From G963665085 sp963665085 (GTDB taxonomy: Bacteria; Bacteroidota; Bacteroidia; Bacteroidales; JAAAOM01), in the NCBI GenBank assembly GCA_963665085.2, contig CAXXXS010000001.1, positions 1,736,001 through 1,800,000 on the forward strand: a DNA stretch of 64,000 bases, read 5' to 3'. The notes under the pieces were generated by a model. It had not been told where the DNA came from and searched no databases. It was given only the letters and a program-made list of their open reading frames with translations. Every line of letters starts with the position of its first letter. Position 1 is the first letter of the stretch. Shown one piece after another: positions 1 through 9,038 of this stretch. Made by a program: the position numbers and the translations under genes.

Positions 1-1
1 C

Positions 2-769
2 CCAACCCGTCCATTAGAGGCTTCAGGTACAAGTGGAGAAAAAGCAGTTATGAACGGGACCCTTCATTTTAGTGTTCTTGATGGTTGGTGGGTTGAAGGA
101 TATGAACCAGGTGTAGGATGGGCACTATCACAGGAGAGGACCTATGACAACCAGGAATTTCAGGATAAACTTGATGCAGAAACTATTTATAGTATCATAG
201 AAAATGAAATAGCCCCGGCATATTATGAAAAAAACAGAGATGGTCTCTCTGTAAAATGGGTGGGATTTATGAAAAACTCATTTGCAAAAGTTGCACCTAA
301 ATTCACTACAACAAGGATGATATTTGATTATCGGGATCAATATTATAGCAAACTCTTTGAACGGACCGTAAAAGTTGTGGATAATGATTTTAAAATGGCC
401 AAAGAGATTGCACAATGGAAAGCGATAATGAGCAAAAACTGGCATGATATAAAAGTTGTTAATACGGATATTTTGCAAAAAGATTCTGACCATTATCTAA
501 TGAACATGGAGTATAAAGCATCGGTAGAACTTGATTTAGGAGATATTGATCCGGAAGATATTGGTGTTGAAATATTGGTGACAGAGCATTATTATCATGT
601 TATCCAACATCAAGAACTGGAATGGGTTAGTAGCAAAAACGATCATGTTATTTTCGAGACATTTATTAAACCCCTTAAACCTGGAACTTTTGATTATGGG
701 TTAAGGATATTTCCAAAAAATATTAATTTGCCACACAGGCAGGATTTTGGATTCTTAAAATGGATTTAA
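2..769 (+). CDS. glgP: Alpha-glucan (glycogen) phosphorylase, 3' part only
   Basis: This is the C-terminal 255 codons of a GT35 glucan phosphorylase, which releases glucose-1-phosphate from storage glucan in the cytoplasm. The reading frame is open from base 2, so the N-terminal part lies outside the window; the ATG at 50 is internal. The first residues read RPLEASGTSGEKAVMNGT and then SVLDGWWVEGY. This is the family block carrying the pyridoxal-phosphate lysine (here the Lys of GEK, bases 41-43) and the following glucan/phosphate-site strand. GWW in place of GAN points to the short bacterial/archaeal form. A terminator follows the stop. The family is secure; the physiological substrate (glycogen or imported oligosaccharide) is inferred. 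Confidence 0.9.
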   Translation, partial: PTRPLEASGTSGEKAVMNGTLHFSVLDGWWVEGYEPGVGWALSQERTYDNQEFQDKLDAETIYSIIENEIAPAYYEKNRDGLSVKWVGFMKNSFAKVAPKFTTTRMIFDYRDQYYSKLFERTVKVVDNDFKMAKEIAQWKAIMSKNWHDIKVVNTDILQKDSDHYLMNMEYKASVELDLGDIDPEDIGVEILVTEHYYHVIQHQELEWVSSKNDHVIFETFIKPLKPGTFDYGLRIFPKNINLPHRQDFGFLKWI

Positions 770-797
770 TTCTTAAAGTAATTATTAAAAAAACAAA

Positions 798-838
798 AAA
801 TACCTCAGTGTTTTATCCTGGGGTATTTTTGTTTTAGT
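798..838 (+). terminator. Intrinsic terminator after glgP
   Basis: The arms AAATACCTCAG (798-808) and CTGGGGTATTT (819-829) pair around a short loop and are followed by a T-rich tract. It lies just past the phosphorylase stop and before the rpsP promoter. Confidence 0.75.
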
Positions 839-881
839 GAAAGTTAGAAATGCAAGGGGTATTGAATTATTTTTATCATAA

Positions 882-914
882 TTTGCTCGCATCAAAAATA
901 TTATGTTATCTTTG
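882..914 (+). promoter_or_regulatory. Bacteroidota-type promoter of rpsP-rimM
   Basis: TTTG at 882-885 and TATCTTTG at 907-914 are separated by 21 bases, matching the TTTG-N19-21-TAnnTTTG consensus of the Bacteroidota primary sigma factor. The predicted start is a few bases downstream, giving a leader of about 35 nt without a clear Shine-Dalgarno site. Confidence 0.7.
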
Positions 915-954
915 CAGCCGCTTAAATAGTAGGTTAAATTAAAATTTTAGAATT

Positions 955-1515
955 ATGCCCACAAAGATTAGACTATCAAGACATGGCCGTATGAGAAAGC
1001 CATTCTACTACATTGTAGTAGCAGATAGCAGGGCGCCACGAGATGGCAGATTTACTGAAAGGATTGGAAGTTACAATCCCAACACAAATCCTGCTACAAT
1101 TGACCTTGATTTCGATAAGGCATTGGATTGGGTTCAAAAGGGCGCTCAACCTACCGACACCTGTAGGGCTATCTTATCTTACAAAGGTGTATTATACAAA
1201 AAACACTTATTAGACGGTGTTAAAAAAGGAGCTTTTTCTGAAGCTGTTGCTGAAGAACGTTTCAACAAATGGTTAGATGAAAAAGAAGCGAAAATCCAGG
1301 CAAAACGCGATAGCGTTGTTAAAGCTGCGGATGATTTTGCTAAAGGTCGTTTAGAAGTTGAAAAGAAAATCAACGAAGAACGTGCACAAGAAATAGCAAA
1401 ACGCAAAATGGCTGAAAAAGAAGCTGAGGTTGTTGCAAAAGCTGAGGAAACTGAAGGTGCAGAAGAAGCACCCGCAGAAGAAACTGCTGAAGGTGAAGAG
1501 CCAAAGGCTGAATAA
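955..1515 (+). CDS. rpsP: 30S ribosomal protein S16
   Basis: Small-subunit ribosomal protein S16, which binds 16S rRNA and helps assemble the 30S body. The N-terminal ~80 residues match the family core (starts MPTKIRLSRHGRMRKPFYYI, then RDGRFTERIGSYNP). With 186 residues the protein is about twice the E. coli length. The extra C-terminal part, from about residue 95, is a charged helix followed by an Ala/Glu-rich tail (EEAPAEETAEGEEPKAE). Such long tails are usual for S16 in Bacteroidota. It starts an operon with rimM 13 bases downstream, the conserved pairing of S16 with the 30S maturation factor. Confidence 0.97.
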   Translation: MPTKIRLSRHGRMRKPFYYIVVADSRAPRDGRFTERIGSYNPNTNPATIDLDFDKALDWVQKGAQPTDTCRAILSYKGVLYKKHLLDGVKKGAFSEAVAEERFNKWLDEKEAKIQAKRDSVVKAADDFAKGRLEVEKKINEERAQEIAKRKMAEKEAEVVAKAEETEGAEEAPAEETAEGEEPKAE

Positions 1516-1528
1516 GCCATCTTTGTAA

Positions 1529-2059
1529 ATGTTTGAAAAAAAAGACAGTTATAAGCTTGGCGTAATTTTAAAACCTCATGGTATTTCTGGTGAGGTAGTG
1601 CTTAAGTTTGATAACGACATCAAAGAAAAACATTTTGAATTGGAATCAATCCTTATCGATATCGATGGAGGATTGGTTCCTTTTCTTTTTGAAACAATCC
1701 AGCAGCAAACCAATGAAACTATTATTGCCAAGTTTATCCTGATAAACACAGTTGAGGAAGCACGAGAACTTAACGCAAAAACATTTTATGTAACAAATGA
1801 TATTGCTGAAAAGCTTGGACTCACAATAGACGAATTATACAAAGACATTACTGGATTTAAAGTAGTAGATAAAAAACGGGGTGAAATAGGTATTGTTAAT
1901 GATATTATAGACTATACAAATCATTCTGTTTTGCAGGCTTACCAAGGTAAAAAAGAAATATTGATTCCCTTCGATCCCGCACTTGTTAAAGAAATTGACC
2001 CATCCCAGAAAATAGTTTCTGTAGATCTACCTGATGGATTATTAGAAGTAAACGATTGA
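1529..2059 (+). CDS. rimM: Ribosome maturation factor RimM
   Basis: RimM binds the 30S head through protein S19 and assists late 16S rRNA processing. At 176 residues it has the usual length. It shows the N-terminal RimM beta-barrel (starts MFEKKDSYKLGVILKPHGIS, with the family pattern G-x-I-x-K-P-H-G) and a C-terminal PRC barrel from about residue 100 (ITGFKVVDKKRGEIG through EILIPFDPALV). It lies 13 bases after rpsP and is surely cotranscribed. trmD and rplS, which follow in Proteobacteria, are absent here. Confidence 0.95.
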   Translation: MFEKKDSYKLGVILKPHGISGEVVLKFDNDIKEKHFELESILIDIDGGLVPFLFETIQQQTNETIIAKFILINTVEEARELNAKTFYVTNDIAEKLGLTIDELYKDITGFKVVDKKRGEIGIVNDIIDYTNHSVLQAYQGKKEILIPFDPALVKEIDPSQKIVSVDLPDGLLEVND

Positions 2060-2175
2060 TTTTACTTTTATAAAGTGTTGCTGAAATTGAAAAGTTAAAA
2101 TAATTTTCTGTTTGCATGCAGCAGTTTGTATTCTGTCCCGTCTATAAATTACAAATCAATTAAATTAAAAAAGTA

Positions 2176-2898
2176 ATGAAGACAATCGGAAAAATTACTA
2201 CAATAATTGCAGCAATTGTTTTATTTTCTGCTTTTACTAATAGGCACGAGGTAAAGAACTTTTCTTCAGCAGCGGGTGAAGAGGAAAGGGATGTGAAGAA
2301 TTTTAGTGAAATTGCCATGTCGATTTCAGGTACAGTTTATATAAAACAAGGTAGTTCGTTCAAGGTTATTCTTGAAGGTGATCAGAATGATTTAGATAAA
2401 ATTGAAACCGTTGTTGAAGGAGATAAATTAAATATTAAAACAAAATCCTGGACAAATAATATTGGAAAAATTACAGCATATGTAACATGCCCCAAAATAG
2501 AAGGATTGTATGTGGCAGGTTCTGGAGCAATGATTGCTGAGAATGATATTGCAACAGGAGAACTTGATATTGCAGTGTCAGGTAGTGGAGAATTAAAATT
2601 AAAAGGTGTTCAGGGTGAAGAAATAGAAATACGTGTATCCGGTTCAGGAGATGTGTATTTTGAAAACGAAGGCCGAGCAGAAGAAGCTGATATTTCTATC
2701 AGTGGTTCTGGTAAAGTTTATGCCGATAATTTACAGGTGAACAAATGTGATGCCCATATAAGTGGTTCTGGTTCTTGCAAAATTCATGTTACAAATGAAC
2801 TTGAAGCAAGAATTTCCGGTAGCGGCAGCGTTTATTATAAGGGTAATCCAAAGATAGATGCTTCTTCATCAGGATCGGGGAAAGTAAAGAGTTTGTAA
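2176..2898 (+). CDS. Exported head-GIN domain protein (DUF2807)
   Basis: A 240-residue exported protein of the putative auto-transporter adhesin, head GIN domain family (DUF2807), common in Bacteroidota and of unknown function. A signal peptide spans about residues 1-22 (KTIGKITTIIAAIVLFSAFT). The mature part is a repetitive beta-solenoid with recurrent SGSG turns (AGSGAM, VSGSGEL, VSGSGDV, ISGSGKV, ISGSGSC, ISGSGSV, SSGSGKV) about every 20 residues. It stands alone, 117 bases after rimM and convergent with the GH15-like gene. An envelope location is inferred from the signal peptide; I see no sorting domain or lipobox. Confidence 0.8.
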   Translation: MKTIGKITTIIAAIVLFSAFTNRHEVKNFSSAAGEEERDVKNFSEIAMSISGTVYIKQGSSFKVILEGDQNDLDKIETVVEGDKLNIKTKSWTNNIGKITAYVTCPKIEGLYVAGSGAMIAENDIATGELDIAVSGSGELKLKGVQGEEIEIRVSGSGDVYFENEGRAEEADISISGSGKVYADNLQVNKCDAHISGSGSCKIHVTNELEARISGSGSVYYKGNPKIDASSSGSGKVKSL

Positions 2899-2915
2899 GA
2901 AGATAATTATAGAAC

Positions 2916-2974
2916 ACGGATGACGCAGATAAAACTAATTTACGCGGATTTTTATTTGTGTCATCTGTTTTTTT
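2916..2974. terminator. Bidirectional terminator-like palindrome
   Basis: Arms 2916-2934 and 2950-2968 pair over 19 positions with three mismatches or wobbles. A T-tract follows on the plus strand. It sits between the convergent GIN-domain and GH15-like genes. The wording GGATGAC..GTCATC resembles interspersed palindromes found at gene ends in Bacteroidota. Confidence 0.6.
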
Positions 2975-2976
2975 AA

Positions 2977-4287
2977 TTAATCTTTCATAAACCAAAAAGA
3001 CATCCACATATTAGCCTGCGCCCAAAGTAAAGGCACAGTATCATTTACAACGTACTGTTCATCTTCAAGGTAATACATTTCCGGGCATTTAAAGTTTTCG
3101 AACATGCAATCTTCACCAGTAATCTGAGACAATGCACGATTAAAATAATAAGTTTGAAGTTTTCTATGTTCTTTGTTTTTGCTACGTTGGTATTTTATTC
3201 CGTAGATAACAGAAAGAATAGAATCGAAAATGCACCATTGAGCTTCTTCTCCCAGCATGTGGTTTTTATTGCGATCTTCAATCCGGTCGCTGTAATCTGC
3301 TGTTATTTCATCCTGGCTTTGTTTTTTTTTCGTGTCAGCTGTCCAGAATGAGTCGCCCATATATCGCCTGATTCCATAATTGCCTTGTAATTTCTCAATT
3401 ACATTTTCGATTATTGTGTCTTCCAGTTTTTCGTTTTCCAACAGACCAAACGGAATATTTAAAGGATAAATTAAAAATAAAAGGGCGGCATCAGCATCGC
3501 GATATTTTAATTTATCTTGTTGGATACATTCGTTAGGAAGAATTTCTAATAGTGACGTTTTACCTTTTTCTATGAGGTTGATAATAAGTTCTTGGGTAAT
3601 CGTATAGTTTTCAAAGGAAAAATTTATTAAAGGATTTTGTCTTAGGAACTCAAGAGCCTCTACTAAAGAACGCGTTACCGGCCCTATGCTTGACGCTTCT
3701 ATTTTTCTTGTTTCTTCCCAATGTCCACTGTCTTCGTCTTGCCAGAATTCTATTTTTTTAAAGTAGAGAATAAACAGACTAAAAAGTTCTGTTTCTTCAT
3801 CTGTAAATGTTACTTCTTTATTGTTCGCCAGTTGATTCAAAAACCAGAAATAGTAACCCAATGCATCATTTTCTGCGTGAGCCCAGTTTTCAGGTGATTC
3901 ACTGAGATCTGAACCATTAAATCTGATGTGGGGCCGATTCATCGGATTGTTAAAGTCAGAAGTGTTGTTTATAATATCTTCAAACCGGTGTTTATGTTTA
4001 TAAAAGAATTTACCTAGCGATCTTACCGTTTGGATAGCTTCTTGTTTTTTTCCATTGATGTAATGTGTATACGCAATAAATATATTATCCCGTACCCAGA
4101 CTTTATCATAGTTGGTGTATATATTTTTATCTCCGAGGTCGGCAGCAGGGTATAAACCATTCTCGAGTTTATTGAAAAAAAATGTGTTGTTTTCCTGAAG
4201 AAGGTTGAATATGGAATTTAAATCATCGGGATGATATTCTTCCCTGATTAATTCTTTGATTGCCTTATTATGGATTTTATATTTCAT
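2977..4287 (-). CDS. GH15 / phosphorylase-kinase-like (alpha/alpha)6-barrel protein
   Basis: A 436-residue protein resembling the glycoside hydrolase family 15 (glucoamylase) and phosphorylase kinase alpha/beta group. The visible family blocks are DKVWVRDNIFIAY near residue 65 and HWEETRKIEASSIGP near residue 190, followed by acidic segments (RDADAALLFL; MLGEEAQWCIFDS). No signal peptide is seen, so it probably acts in the cytoplasm on alpha-glucans or oligosaccharides. The glucan phosphorylase end 2 kb upstream fits a glycogen context, but the two are not in one operon. Whether it is hydrolytic or a non-catalytic glucan-binding protein cannot be settled from the sequence. Confidence 0.7.
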   Translation of the reverse strand: MKYKIHNKAIKELIREEYHPDDLNSIFNLLQENNTFFFNKLENGLYPAADLGDKNIYTNYDKVWVRDNIFIAYTHYINGKKQEAIQTVRSLGKFFYKHKHRFEDIINNTSDFNNPMNRPHIRFNGSDLSESPENWAHAENDALGYYFWFLNQLANNKEVTFTDEETELFSLFILYFKKIEFWQDEDSGHWEETRKIEASSIGPVTRSLVEALEFLRQNPLINFSFENYTITQELIINLIEKGKTSLLEILPNECIQQDKLKYRDADAALLFLIYPLNIPFGLLENEKLEDTIIENVIEKLQGNYGIRRYMGDSFWTADTKKKQSQDEITADYSDRIEDRNKNHMLGEEAQWCIFDSILSVIYGIKYQRSKNKEHRKLQTYYFNRALSQITGEDCMFENFKCPEMYYLEDEQYVVNDTVPLLWAQANMWMSFWFMKD

Positions 4288-4394
4288 TTTTTTAGTTAAC
4301 TATGAGTCTTATCCATGAATTTATGTGAGATAATTAAATAATCTAGTCCCGACAATGAAACATGAATAAGACACAATGGTTTATAAGTAAATTT

Positions 4395-6683
4395 TTAATT
4401 TTTTATCAATTCAAATTCATCTGTTATTACATCAGAAGAACTTGTACCAACAAATACCTGGAATTTTCCAGGCTCTGCAGTAAATTCCTCATCAATATTG
4501 AAGAAAGCTAAATCATCTTTTGTCAATTCAAAAGAAATGGTTTTTGTTTCTCCTTTTTTGATAAGTGTTTTTTCAAATCCTTTTAGTTCTTTTACCGGAC
4601 GGGTTACACTTCCTACTAAATCACGGATGTAGAGCTGTATAACTTCTTCACCATCATATTTTCCGGTATTTTTAACATCTACACTAATTTTTAGAGTTTC
4701 ATTCCAACCCAGTTTTTGTGAGCTTAACTGCAGATTTTTATATTCAAAGGTTGTGTAACTCAAACCATGTCCGAATGGAAATAATGGAGTGTTAACTTCG
4801 TCCGTATAGCGTGATGTGAACAGCGAGTTATCCCCAAAATTAGGACGACCAGTACTTTTGTAGTTATAATAAATAGGAACTTGTCCTAGTGTTCTTGGGA
4901 AGCTTATCGGAAGTTTTCCTGATGGATTGTATTCGCCAAATAATACATCAGCAATAGCATTTCCTGCTTCAGAGCCTAATTGCCAAGCTTCAACAATAGT
5001 TGGTATATTCTCTGCTTCCCAGGCAATTGTTAATGGTCTTCCATTCATCAGGACCATAACGATGTTTTTATTTGCTTTATAAATCTCTTTGATAAATTCA
5101 TGTTGTAGCCCTGGAAGTCCGATGTCTGTTTGACTACGTGCTTCTCCACTTTGGAAAGCATCTTCACCAACAGCTAAAATAACAATGTCTGCACTGGCTG
5201 CAATTTGTTTAGCTTTTGCAAAACCGCTGCGGTCATTATTTTTGATTACCTCTGAAGTAAAGGAACGTTCTTTATTTAGGTTTAGGTTATAACCTTCTGT
5301 ATATAGAACCTGGGTGTTTTCAGAAACTGTATTTTTTATTCCTTCTAACAAAGAAACAGCGCTGTATGCTTGTGCTTGAGAGCGCCAGTTTCCCAGTGGT
5401 GTGTCTTTTTCGTCTGCCATTGGTCCAATAACAGCGAGTTTTTTAATGTCTTTTTTAAGCGGTAAAAGCTGTTTTTCATTTTTTAATAAAACGATTGATT
5501 TTTTTGCAACATCTCTTGCTGCAGCCATATGTTCAGCATTGCCCAAAAGTTCTTTTTCGCGAGCTTCGTCGCAATATTTGTATGGATCATCAAACAAGCC
5601 AAGCATGAATTTTACCCGAAGAATTCGTCGTGCTGCATCATCAATCAACGCTTCATCAATCTCTCCTTTTTCAACTAGTTCCTTAAGACTGTTTACATAA
5701 GCATCTGATTCCATATCCATATCACTTCCTGCTTTAACAGCAATTTTTGAAGCCTCTATTTTATCTGCGGCAGCTCCATGTGCAATCATTTCACCAATTG
5801 AACCCCAGTCTGAAACTACAAATCCGTTGAATCCCCATTCTCCTTTAAGAATATCTCGTTGAAGATGTTTGTTTCCGGTTGAAGGAATTCCTCCTATTTC
5901 ATTGAAAGAATTCATGAATGTAACAACACCCGCATCTGATGCTGCTTTAAAAGGAGGGAGTATCACATTTCTGAGAGTATTCTCAGATAAATCAACCGTA
6001 TTGTAATCGCGACCTGCTTCAACAAATCCATATGCTGCAAAATGTTTTGCGCAGGCGGCAATTGTATTGTTTGCAGAAAGATCGTCTCCCTGGAAACCTT
6101 TCACACGTGCAACGGCTATTTTAGAACCCAGGTATGTATCTTCTCCTGCACCTTCCATTATTCTTCCCCAACGGGCGTCGCGGGCTATATCAACCATAGG
6201 GGCAAAAGTCCAGTGTTGTCCGGCAGCAGCAGCTTCAATTGCAGCGATACGTGCTGATCTTTCTATAGCTTCCATATCCCAGCTAGCAGATTCTCCAAGT
6301 GGCACAGGAAACATTGTGCGGAAACCATGGATTACGTCATGGCCAAAGATTAAAGGAATACCCAATCTGCTTTTTTCGACTGCTATTTTTTGCATTTCAC
6401 GGGTAGATTCAGCATAAAGTACATTAAGCATTGAACCGACTTGACCACTTGCTATTAACTCGTATCTTCTTTTGTTATCTCCTTCTTCCGGAGCAGGACC
6501 TGTAACATCCCAGGTGCCGCTGTATTGGTTCATTTGTCCAATTTTTTCTTCTAAGGTCATAATACTGAGCAGGGAGTCAACCTTTTGTTCAATGCTGTTA
6601 TCTGTCCCCTCTTTCTTTTCCTGAACGCTGCAGTTGCTAAGAATGGCAATTCCTGCAATCAATAGAAATAATTTAAATTTCAT
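4395..6683 (-). CDS. bglX: Lipoprotein GH3 beta-glucosidase (BglX-like)
   Basis: A 762-residue glycoside hydrolase family 3 enzyme that removes terminal beta-linked glucose from oligosaccharides. The start at 6683 is chosen because it gives a lipoprotein signal (MKFKLFLLIAGIAILSNC, lipid-modified Cys18); the open frame extends 36 codons further but reads as non-coding. Domain order: GH3 N-terminal barrel about 35-370, GH3 C-terminal alpha/beta sandwich about 420-640, fibronectin-III-like domain about 670-755. The nucleophile is Asp292 in GFVVSDWG. Full BglX blocks are present (FGHDVIHG, CAKHFAAYG, FPFGHGLSYTTFEY). It probably acts in the periplasm or on the surface. It is transcribed alone. 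Confidence 0.92.
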   Translation of the reverse strand: MKFKLFLLIAGIAILSNCSVQEKKEGTDNSIEQKVDSLLSIMTLEEKIGQMNQYSGTWDVTGPAPEEGDNKRRYELIASGQVGSMLNVLYAESTREMQKIAVEKSRLGIPLIFGHDVIHGFRTMFPVPLGESASWDMEAIERSARIAAIEAAAAGQHWTFAPMVDIARDARWGRIMEGAGEDTYLGSKIAVARVKGFQGDDLSANNTIAACAKHFAAYGFVEAGRDYNTVDLSENTLRNVILPPFKAASDAGVVTFMNSFNEIGGIPSTGNKHLQRDILKGEWGFNGFVVSDWGSIGEMIAHGAAADKIEASKIAVKAGSDMDMESDAYVNSLKELVEKGEIDEALIDDAARRILRVKFMLGLFDDPYKYCDEAREKELLGNAEHMAAARDVAKKSIVLLKNEKQLLPLKKDIKKLAVIGPMADEKDTPLGNWRSQAQAYSAVSLLEGIKNTVSENTQVLYTEGYNLNLNKERSFTSEVIKNNDRSGFAKAKQIAASADIVILAVGEDAFQSGEARSQTDIGLPGLQHEFIKEIYKANKNIVMVLMNGRPLTIAWEAENIPTIVEAWQLGSEAGNAIADVLFGEYNPSGKLPISFPRTLGQVPIYYNYKSTGRPNFGDNSLFTSRYTDEVNTPLFPFGHGLSYTTFEYKNLQLSSQKLGWNETLKISVDVKNTGKYDGEEVIQLYIRDLVGSVTRPVKELKGFEKTLIKKGETKTISFELTKDDLAFFNIDEEFTAEPGKFQVFVGTSSSDVITDEFELIKN

Positions 6684-6701
6684 TGTAATATTAATTTTCG
6701 A

Positions 6702-6732
6702 CCAAATTAGGAATGAAAAGGAACTTTTCAAA
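6702..6732 (-). promoter_or_regulatory. Probable promoter of the bglX-like gene
   Basis: Read on the minus strand, TTTG (6732-6729) is followed after 19 bases by TAATTTGG (6709-6702), a near match to TAnnTTTG. It supports the start at 6683 with a leader of about 13-15 nt. Confidence 0.45.
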
Positions 6733-6872
6733 GCAAATTTTCGATATATCAATTTTTTAAATTTTGAAGAGAAAGGAATACCCAAAACCATAGCCGTCAG
6801 GCTAACAGAAAAAGAAGACTTAGAAAATACGATAAAGGAGATTTAATTCTATTTTATATTAGTTTAACGTTT

Positions 6873-6960
6873 ACTCTCCCTGATTGAGTCAGAGACTCAA
6901 TCTTTCCCTCTCTTGAAAGAGAGGGAGAAATATCCAGCTTTGCTGGATGAGAGGGTGAGT
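6873..6960. repeat. Cloverleaf-like palindromic element
   Basis: Three hairpins lie in tandem inside a closing stem. The outer arms are ACTCTCCCT (6873-6881) and AGGGTGAGT (6952-6960). The inner hairpins are GATTGAGTC/GACTCAATC (6882-6902), CCCTCTCT/AGAGAGGG (6906-6925) and ATCCAGC/GCTGGAT (6932-6948). It looks like a non-autonomous interspersed repeat. There is no T-tract at either end. Confidence 0.7.
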
Positions 6961-7142
6961 ACATAATATCCTTTAAATTATTTCTTTACATCTTTTAGAT
7001 TGATTGCTATGGATTTAAGGGGGCTTCTTGGTATGAATAACTTTCTATTAATATAAGTAGAATTATTATTTAAATTTTAAACAGTTTCATATTTAATCAG
7101 TAAAAATAAATTTAATTACTTTGTGGCTTTAATTTTTGAAAT

Positions 7143-8048
7143 ATGGTTAGAAGAGGAATTTTGTTGTTTGTTGTTGGTATCGTTGTTTTAATAAGTTGTA
7201 ACACAGAAAAGAAAATGGAAGATCAGGGAGCGTATATTGAATCGATTGAAACATATCGTACTACAAGGTTAGAACGGTTAAAGGCTCCAGATGGTTGGTT
7301 AAATTTAGCAGGTCTTCTATGGTTAAAAGAAGGAGAAAATACCTTGGGAAGTGATTCAACAAATACAATAGTTTTTCCTGAAAAAGCTGAAAGTAATCTA
7401 GGTGAAATTATTTTGGATGGAGACAAAGTTATTTTTAATCCAAACAAGGAATTAGATATACGAGTAAATGATGAGGTTGTTGAAAGTAAGGAATTAATTA
7501 CGGATGTGAAAGATAAACCTGATATGGTTAAACACGGAGACTTTGGCTGGTTTATTATCAAAAGAGAAGATAGATATGGAATTCGGTTACGGGATTATAA
7601 TTCACCATTATTAAGTCAACTAGATTCAATACCCGCCTATGAAATTAATCCAGATTGGAAAGTAGAGGCTACTTTTAAAGAGTTAGAAGAAAAAAGGAAG
7701 GTGAATGTTCAAACAGTTATTGGAACAGAAGAAGAATATACTGTTTCAGGAATTCTCGAATTTAATATCAATGAAAAAAAATATACATTAACTCCTTTTG
7801 ATACAAAAGATGGTTTTTTTATAATTTTTGCTGACGAGACAAGTCAAAACGAGACATATCCGGCAGGTAGGTTCTTGTATGCAAATGCACCTGATAAAAG
7901 GGGACAAGTAGAGATTGATTTTAATAAGGCGTATAATCCTCCATGTGCTTTTACACCTTATGCAACATGTCCGTTACCTCCAAGAGATAATATTCTTGCT
8001 GTTGCTGTTAAGGCAGGAGAAAAGAATGTACATGTTTACGAACACTAA
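7143..8048 (+). CDS. DUF1684 lipoprotein
   Basis: A 301-residue lipoprotein of the DUF1684 family. The signal MVRRGILLFVVGIVVLISC ends in a lipobox (Cys19). Family blocks follow: WLNLAGLLWLKEGENTLGSD near residue 55, RLRDYNSPL near 150 and the terminal NPPCAFTPYATCPLPPRDN near 270, with its paired Cys residues. The function of DUF1684 is not established. It lies 12 bases ahead of the GT9 gene on the same strand, so cotranscription is likely although no functional link is evident. Confidence 0.85.
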   Translation: MVRRGILLFVVGIVVLISCNTEKKMEDQGAYIESIETYRTTRLERLKAPDGWLNLAGLLWLKEGENTLGSDSTNTIVFPEKAESNLGEIILDGDKVIFNPNKELDIRVNDEVVESKELITDVKDKPDMVKHGDFGWFIIKREDRYGIRLRDYNSPLLSQLDSIPAYEINPDWKVEATFKELEEKRKVNVQTVIGTEEEYTVSGILEFNINEKKYTLTPFDTKDGFFIIFADETSQNETYPAGRFLYANAPDKRGQVEIDFNKAYNPPCAFTPYATCPLPPRDNILAVAVKAGEKNVHVYEH

Positions 8049-8060
8049 TCGATTTTTTTC

Positions 8061-9038
8061 GTGAAGAAGTTTCTTGTTATACAAACAGCTTTTATTGGAG
8101 ATGCTATTCTGGCTACTCCTGTTCTGGAAAAACTAAATCAGTTTTATCCCGATTCACAGATTGATTTATTGCTCAGAAAGGGGAATGAGAGTTTGTTTGG
8201 AGAGCATCCTTTTATAAAGAATTTGTTTGTATGGGACAAGAAAAAAGGAAAGTATAAGGCACTCTTCAGTATTCTAAAAAAAGTCAGAAAAGAAAAGTAT
8301 GATTATGTTATCAACCTGCAAAGATTTGCCACAACAGGTTGGTTTACTTGTTTTTCGAGAGCAAAAACCAAAATAGGTTTTGCAAAGAATCCCTTTTCAT
8401 TCTGTTTTGATATAAAAGGCGATCATAAATTAGAGAAAGGGATTCATGAGGTGAATCGAAATCTTGCATTGATTGAAGACTTAACAGATAGCAGTTTTAT
8501 AAAACCAAAATTGTATCCTTCAAAACAGGCTTTTGAAAAGGTTAAACGCTATACAGAAAAACCCTATATCTGCATAGCACCTACATCCGTTTGGTTTACA
8601 AAACAGGCTCCCCAGAAGTTATGGATTAATTTAATTAATAGATTAAAACATAAGTATGTTGTTTATATGCTAGGAGGCAAAGCGGATTTTGCTGCATGTG
8701 ATCTGATAAATAAAGAAACAGAAATGAGGGCTGTTAATCTTTGCGGCAGGCTTAATCTTTTGGAGTCTTCAGTTCTTATGAAAGGAGCAAGGATGAACTA
8801 TGTAAATGACTCCGCCCCGTTGCATCTTACATCATCATTAAATGCACCTGTAAGGGCAGTGTTTTGTTCAACCGTTGAAGACTTTGGCTTTGGGCCGTTA
8901 TCAGATGATTCAAAAGTGATAGAGGTAAAAGAAAAGCTTGAATGCCGGCCATGCGGGCTCCATGGTAAAAAACAATGTCCGCTGGAACATTTTAAGTGTG
9001 GGAATAATATAGATGTTAACGATTTGCTATTTGACTAA
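8061..9038 (+). CDS. GT9 (heptosyltransferase-family) glycosyltransferase
   Basis: A 325-residue glycosyltransferase of family 9, the ADP-heptose:LPS heptosyltransferase group, which extends the lipopolysaccharide core at the inner membrane. N-terminal signature FLVIQTAFIGDAILATPVL; C-terminal donor-site region with GARMNYVNDSAPLHLTSSLN near residue 250. The Cys-rich end (CRPCGLHGKKQCPLEHFKC) is frequent in this family. The start is a GTG; no in-frame ATG lies upstream. It overlaps tsaC by one base (TAATG). The exact sugar is not deducible, and a general GT9 LPS enzyme is the safest name. Confidence 0.85.
   Translation: MKKFLVIQTAFIGDAILATPVLEKLNQFYPDSQIDLLLRKGNESLFGEHPFIKNLFVWDKKKGKYKALFSILKKVRKEKYDYVINLQRFATTGWFTCFSRAKTKIGFAKNPFSFCFDIKGDHKLEKGIHEVNRNLALIEDLTDSSFIKPKLYPSKQAFEKVKRYTEKPYICIAPTSVWFTKQAPQKLWINLINRLKHKYVVYMLGGKADFAACDLINKETEMRAVNLCGRLNLLESSVLMKGARMNYVNDSAPLHLTSSLNAPVRAVFCSTVEDFGFGPLSDDSKVIEVKEKLECRPCGLHGKKQCPLEHFKCGNNIDVNDLLFD

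Larger units (their letters stand above)
6684..7142. other. Intergenic region with a structured repeat
   Basis: This 459-base gap between divergent genes holds the bglX promoter, the palindromic element at 6873-6960, and a TTACTTTG box near 7119-7126 that may be the -7 element of the DUF1684 gene. I see no convincing gene in it. Confidence 0.6.

Noticed and set aside
1179..1520. A 113-codon minus-strand frame
   Set aside because: Ser/Ala-rich shadow of the Glu/Ala-rich rpsP tail.
6634..6846. A 70-codon plus-strand frame over the 5' end of bglX
   Set aside because: Antisense to the lipoprotein signal and promoter of bglX; no independent promoter or homology seen.
6873..6960. tRNA gene
   Set aside because: The fold is cloverleaf-like but the D-loop, T-loop and CCA-end consensus are missing and the outer stem is imperfect.
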